DNA of 64,000 nucleotides, from the NCBI RefSeq assembly GCF_037102585.1, contig NW_027043831.1:310001-374000 (forward strand), read 5' to 3'. The stretch comes from Saccharomycopsis crataegensis. Lineage: Eukaryota > Ascomycota > Saccharomycetes > Ascoideales > Saccharomycopsidaceae. Under the pieces are notes generated by a model. It searched no databases and was not told the origin of the DNA. It saw only the letters and a list, made by a program, of their open reading frames with translations. Made by a program: the position numbers and the translations under genes. Positions 61,046 through 64,000 of this stretch are shown in pieces; position 1 is the stretch's first letter; each line of letters opens with the position of its first letter.

Positions 61046-64000
61046 TTAGTTAATTACCAATAATCTCTTCAAATCTTCTAACTTAGAAGTCAAAGAGTCG
61101 GCTCTATTGAACACATCGAAGAACATTTCATTGACCTCAGGATGATAATTCTCTAATAAGCTGCTAAATGATTTATTACCTTCCAACCTGAATGGACTGC
61201 TCTTAATACTTCCAGCGACGCTACCGTTTGCACTTTCATAATCATCGTCACTAACGATTGATGTATTGGCCAAACCAGCTGTACTGTAACTAATTGGTCC
61301 AGAGTTGTTGCTTTCCGATTTCGAACTATGTTCGCTGTTGAGATTGGCAAACGCGGTTCCCGCGACAAGTTTGGGCTTATCGGAATCGGTCATATAGTTG
61401 GCAGTGTTGTGGTCACTAGAATCTGACAATGAATTGTTTCTTAATGACTTGGTATTTGAATTGGTAATTTGAGAGGACGTTACACCAACAGCGCTGCCAT
61501 TTTGGAACATGACATTAGTAGTACTATTGTTAATCTTCGAATTGACAACGTCTTTGGTTTGAGTAATATGTGAATGATTGCTATGGTGATTGAATTCATA
61601 TTTCTCTTGAATTAAAGAGGATGAAGAATTGGTGAAGAATGATGAATTCGGCGTCAAATCAACTGTATGACCTTCAATATCATCATCATAAATCCTATCG
61701 TCGTCGTCATCATCTGGGGAAAAGCGGGAGTTATTGGTGATTGTGGTGGAGTTTGAATTGCCTGCTTTGATGTTATTGATCATGATTGGTGAGTTGTTAA
61801 CATTCCCGTTTCCAATGCTCTCATTATCGTCATCATAAATTTCATTACTTTCAGTATTAGAAGAAATTATATTTTCTCCAAGATTATTGTCAATATTAAG
61901 AGCGCCAATTGTAGAATTCGAGTCATTATCAGTGAACCCTCTTGGATCTCCCAACTTAAATTCCATCAAATTAGCTCCTTCAAGTCTATTTTCTTGGTTT
62001 TTTGATTTAGTTAACGATTTCGATGGACTCAACATTAATTTTGGCTTTTGTTTCAAACTATTCGTTTTGCTCACGCCCAAAGAATTAACACCAAATAACC
62101 CTTCAGTGGTGTTATGATTTGCAGAATTATGTGAAAGATCCAAGTCATCTTCTTGGAAGTTACTGATGTCAGCATCTCCAAAGCTTCCTTCCAATTCACT
62201 AATTTCTTTGAGTTGGCGATCAATTTCACTGATCGTATCACTTGCCAAGTCATTCTTTTTAGCAGATGACAATGTTAGAGTGTCTGCTGGGGTTGGGATA
62301 TCCGCCGCCCTAACAGGTGACAATCCGATAAGATTATTGGTAGTGGAGTCCATCATGCTCTGAGTGACTTGAGGATCTTCAAGTATCGTACTTTCTTGAA
62401 ATAAGTTTACCGGAGACCCAAGAATCTTCTTCTCGTCTCCCATTTTCAAATCACTTATAGTATTGTCGTGATCATTTGTTGTCTTGTGTTGTTGTCTTTC
62501 ATTTCCATTTTCATTTTCATCGGTGGAATAACCATCCAAATCAACATTGTCTGTAATATCACTAAACTCGGCAGTATTGATACTACTTGTTTTCACATGT
62601 GTTGGATAGTCTGAATCCTGGGCTCTCTTTAGGATATTCAAGGCAGTGGCACTACCAGCATCATTAGATGACCCATTGGTGGTTCCGGTATTTTGTAACT
62701 GGTTAAAATTCACACTACTACTATTACTGATTTTGCCCTTAAGCCCAATCCCATTATTAATAGTGCTGCTGCTCAATTGCAATGAGTTCAATACCTGGAA
62801 CTTGGTTGGAGTTTGATTATTGCTAGTATTGGTATCACTTTCAAATTCTGATGAGCTTGGGGAATAATCTCCAATACTGTAATTTGAGCTCGAAACTGTG
62901 GCAACAGAATTGGTACGCTTTGCGAGAGATTGGCTCAAGGCAGGGTTTGGGATAACCCCCAATGGATTGCTTCCTCCATTACTACCAGCATCAGGGTTGT
63001 TAGCACTTGGAGGGGTAGTTACTAAGCTTTCGAGATTATTATTGCTGTGCGCATGGCTGAGGTTCATATTTTTTGGAGTAGATTGTAACATAGTTTCCAT
63101 ATCTTGGGATTTTCTAAATGATAAAGCATCACCATCATAAATAGATGAAGAACGGTTGTATAGCGAGGCATCATCATCCAGGATTGATAACATACTATTG
63201 TTGCGATGATGATGCAAGCCCTGCCCCGAATTATTTGAATTGTCCATTGAAGGCGCCTGTAATGGTGGAGAGGCTGGATTATTAGAATTGCCGTTGAAAT
63301 TAGCAAGATTTTGTTGGTGTTTCATAGTAGTTGGTGTAGGTGCTCTTCTGACAGTTGCTTTGTTTCCTCCGTCGTTATTCAAGTTTTCTTTGCTATTATT
63401 CTTGAAAGCAGAAGCATTTCTAAGATTGTCAATAGACTTCTTCCGTATTTTGGAAACAACGAGAGGCTCAGGAGATCTTTGAGAATTGGCAGCTGGCCCA
63501 TCGTCAATATTGTCTATATCAATATTGCCATCATAATCATCACCTACATCAATGACAATATGATGTTGTTTATCAACACTTTCCTTGCCATCAAGGGTGT
63601 CATTATCATCACTGTAGTTCACATTATCATCAATCATCTGATCATCTTCATATTCTTCCATACCTTCATATTCTTCCATACCTTCATATTCGTCCTCTGA
63701 ATATTCATCTTCGCTGTCACTTATGTAGCTTGGTTGAGAATATTCCACAGTTTCATTGAAAATAACACTCTTGGAACTAGTTTTTTTCTTCAAGCTACCA
63801 GTAACACTCCCTAAATCAGAACCACTACCTCCATGAGCCAATTTACTAGCCTTTTTCGTAAGACTTAGCAAGCTCTTAGATCTTTTCCGGGTCTCCTCTT
63901 TGGAGATTCTTTCAAGTTCTTCGTTTTTCCAACAATTCAATCTCGCCAATCTTTCTCCTGGTGTTTCAAGGCACTCAGCTGGCGCGAAGCCGATTCTGCC
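61046..64000 (-). CDS. BUD14: SH3-domain polarity / PP1 regulatory protein, BUD14/Tea4-like (5' end beyond window)
   Basis: 984 residues visible; the reading frame is open to the right edge, so the N-terminus is missing. The first visible residues, GRIGFAPAECLETPGERLAR, are the end of an SH3 domain with the fungal ERLARLN extension. A PP1-docking RVxF-type motif KSVIF follows (DNA about 63758-63772) and then an acidic YSQPSYISDSEDEYSEDE segment with two tandem EGMEEY repeats. This order (SH3, RVxF, acidic stretch) fits Bud14/Tea4, which targets the phosphatase Glc7 to polarity sites and controls formins. The remaining ~850 residues are Asn/Ser-rich and disordered; a short C-terminal segment (RADSLTSKLEDLKRLL) may be helical. 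Ortholog naming is tentative. Confidence 0.65.
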   Translation of the reverse strand, partial: GRIGFAPAECLETPGERLARLNCWKNEELERISKEETRKRSKSLLSLTKKASKLAHGGSGSDLGSVTGSLKKKTSSKSVIFNETVEYSQPSYISDSEDEYSEDEYEGMEEYEGMEEYEDDQMIDDNVNYSDDNDTLDGKESVDKQHHIVIDVGDDYDGNIDIDNIDDGPAANSQRSPEPLVVSKIRKKSIDNLRNASAFKNNSKENLNNDGGNKATVRRAPTPTTMKHQQNLANFNGNSNNPASPPLQAPSMDNSNNSGQGLHHHRNNSMLSILDDDASLYNRSSSIYDGDALSFRKSQDMETMLQSTPKNMNLSHAHSNNNLESLVTTPPSANNPDAGSNGGSNPLGVIPNPALSQSLAKRTNSVATVSSSNYSIGDYSPSSSEFESDTNTSNNQTPTKFQVLNSLQLSSSTINNGIGLKGKISNSSSVNFNQLQNTGTTNGSSNDAGSATALNILKRAQDSDYPTHVKTSSINTAEFSDITDNVDLDGYSTDENENGNERQQHKTTNDHDNTISDLKMGDEKKILGSPVNLFQESTILEDPQVTQSMMDSTTNNLIGLSPVRAADIPTPADTLTLSSAKKNDLASDTISEIDRQLKEISELEGSFGDADISNFQEDDLDLSHNSANHNTTEGLFGVNSLGVSKTNSLKQKPKLMLSPSKSLTKSKNQENRLEGANLMEFKLGDPRGFTDNDSNSTIGALNIDNNLGENIISSNTESNEIYDDDNESIGNGNVNNSPIMINNIKAGNSNSTTITNNSRFSPDDDDDDRIYDDDIEGHTVDLTPNSSFFTNSSSSLIQEKYEFNHHSNHSHITQTKDVVNSKINNSTTNVMFQNGSAVGVTSSQITNSNTKSLRNNSLSDSSDHNTANYMTDSDKPKLVAGTAFANLNSEHSSKSESNNSGPISYSTAGLANTSIVSDDDYESANGSVAGSIKSSPFRLEGNKSFSSLLENYHPEVNEMFFDVFNRADSLTSKLEDLKRLLVIN

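Noticed and set aside
1-64000. Transposons, LTR elements, virus-like genes, CRISPR arrays, tRNA or rRNA genes
   Set aside because: No reverse transcriptase, integrase, transposase or capsid motifs, no long terminal repeats, no spaced repeat array and no convincing tRNA box pair were seen on either strand.

Overview
The window is nuclear DNA of a budding yeast (Saccharomycotina). Genes are compact and mostly single-exon, and intergenic DNA is AT-rich. Most introns have yeast signals: GTATGT, GTAAGT or GTGAGT donors, TACTAAC-like branch points and YAG acceptors. CTG codons are scarce, and those I noticed sit at hydrophobic positions, which fits the standard code but does not prove it. I read 22 complete protein genes, one gene cut by the right edge and one doubtful small ORF. 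I saw no tRNA, rRNA, transposon, LTR element, virus-like element or CRISPR array. All reading was by eye, without database searches; ortholog names rest on remembered family motifs and S. cerevisiae proteins.

Layout. 1-4.4 kb: two tandem GH17 cell-wall glucanase paralogs. 5.1-6.9: a DOT6/TOD6-type SANT repressor. 7.2-11.1: GIS2 and FOL1, convergent. 11.9-22.5: AVT2, YIF1, a large RING-H2 protein, UFD1 (intron right after the ATG) and ATX1. 23.2-37.2: a three-exon WD40 protein, LTO1, TEX1, RTC4, MRPL17, ORC5 and NRD1. 37.2-47.2: a sparse, microsatellite-rich stretch with two convergent genes that both carry RFX-type winged-helix domains. 47.2-64: RPM2, DAL1, KAP104, a seven-exon IME4, an Mpv17/PMP22-family protein and the 3' part of a BUD14/Tea4-like gene.

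Ten genes (YIF1, ORC5, LTO1, ATX1, FOL1, GIS2, RTC4, TEX1, MRPL17, NRD1) have S. cerevisiae orthologs within YNL251C-YNL263C. The core of the window is therefore an ancestral neighbourhood that has been shuffled and has gained other genes. GIS2/FOL1 keep their convergent pairing and TEX1/RTC4 their divergent pairing.

Functionally this is a housekeeping region: RNA biology (NRD1, TEX1, GIS2, IME4, RPM2), mitochondrial gene expression (MRPL17, RPM2), replication (ORC5), nuclear import (KAP104), protein quality control (UFD1, RING-H2), metals and Fe-S (ATX1, LTO1), folate and allantoin metabolism, cell wall, and transcription factors. The points most worth a second look are the altered catalytic loop of IME4 (DPAW for DPPW), Nrd1/Nab3-type motifs inside NRD1's own long intron, a degenerate Walker A in ORC5, the RFX-type gene pair, a GC-rich inverted-repeat island upstream of RPM2, and a large Ser-rich insertion in the allantoinase.
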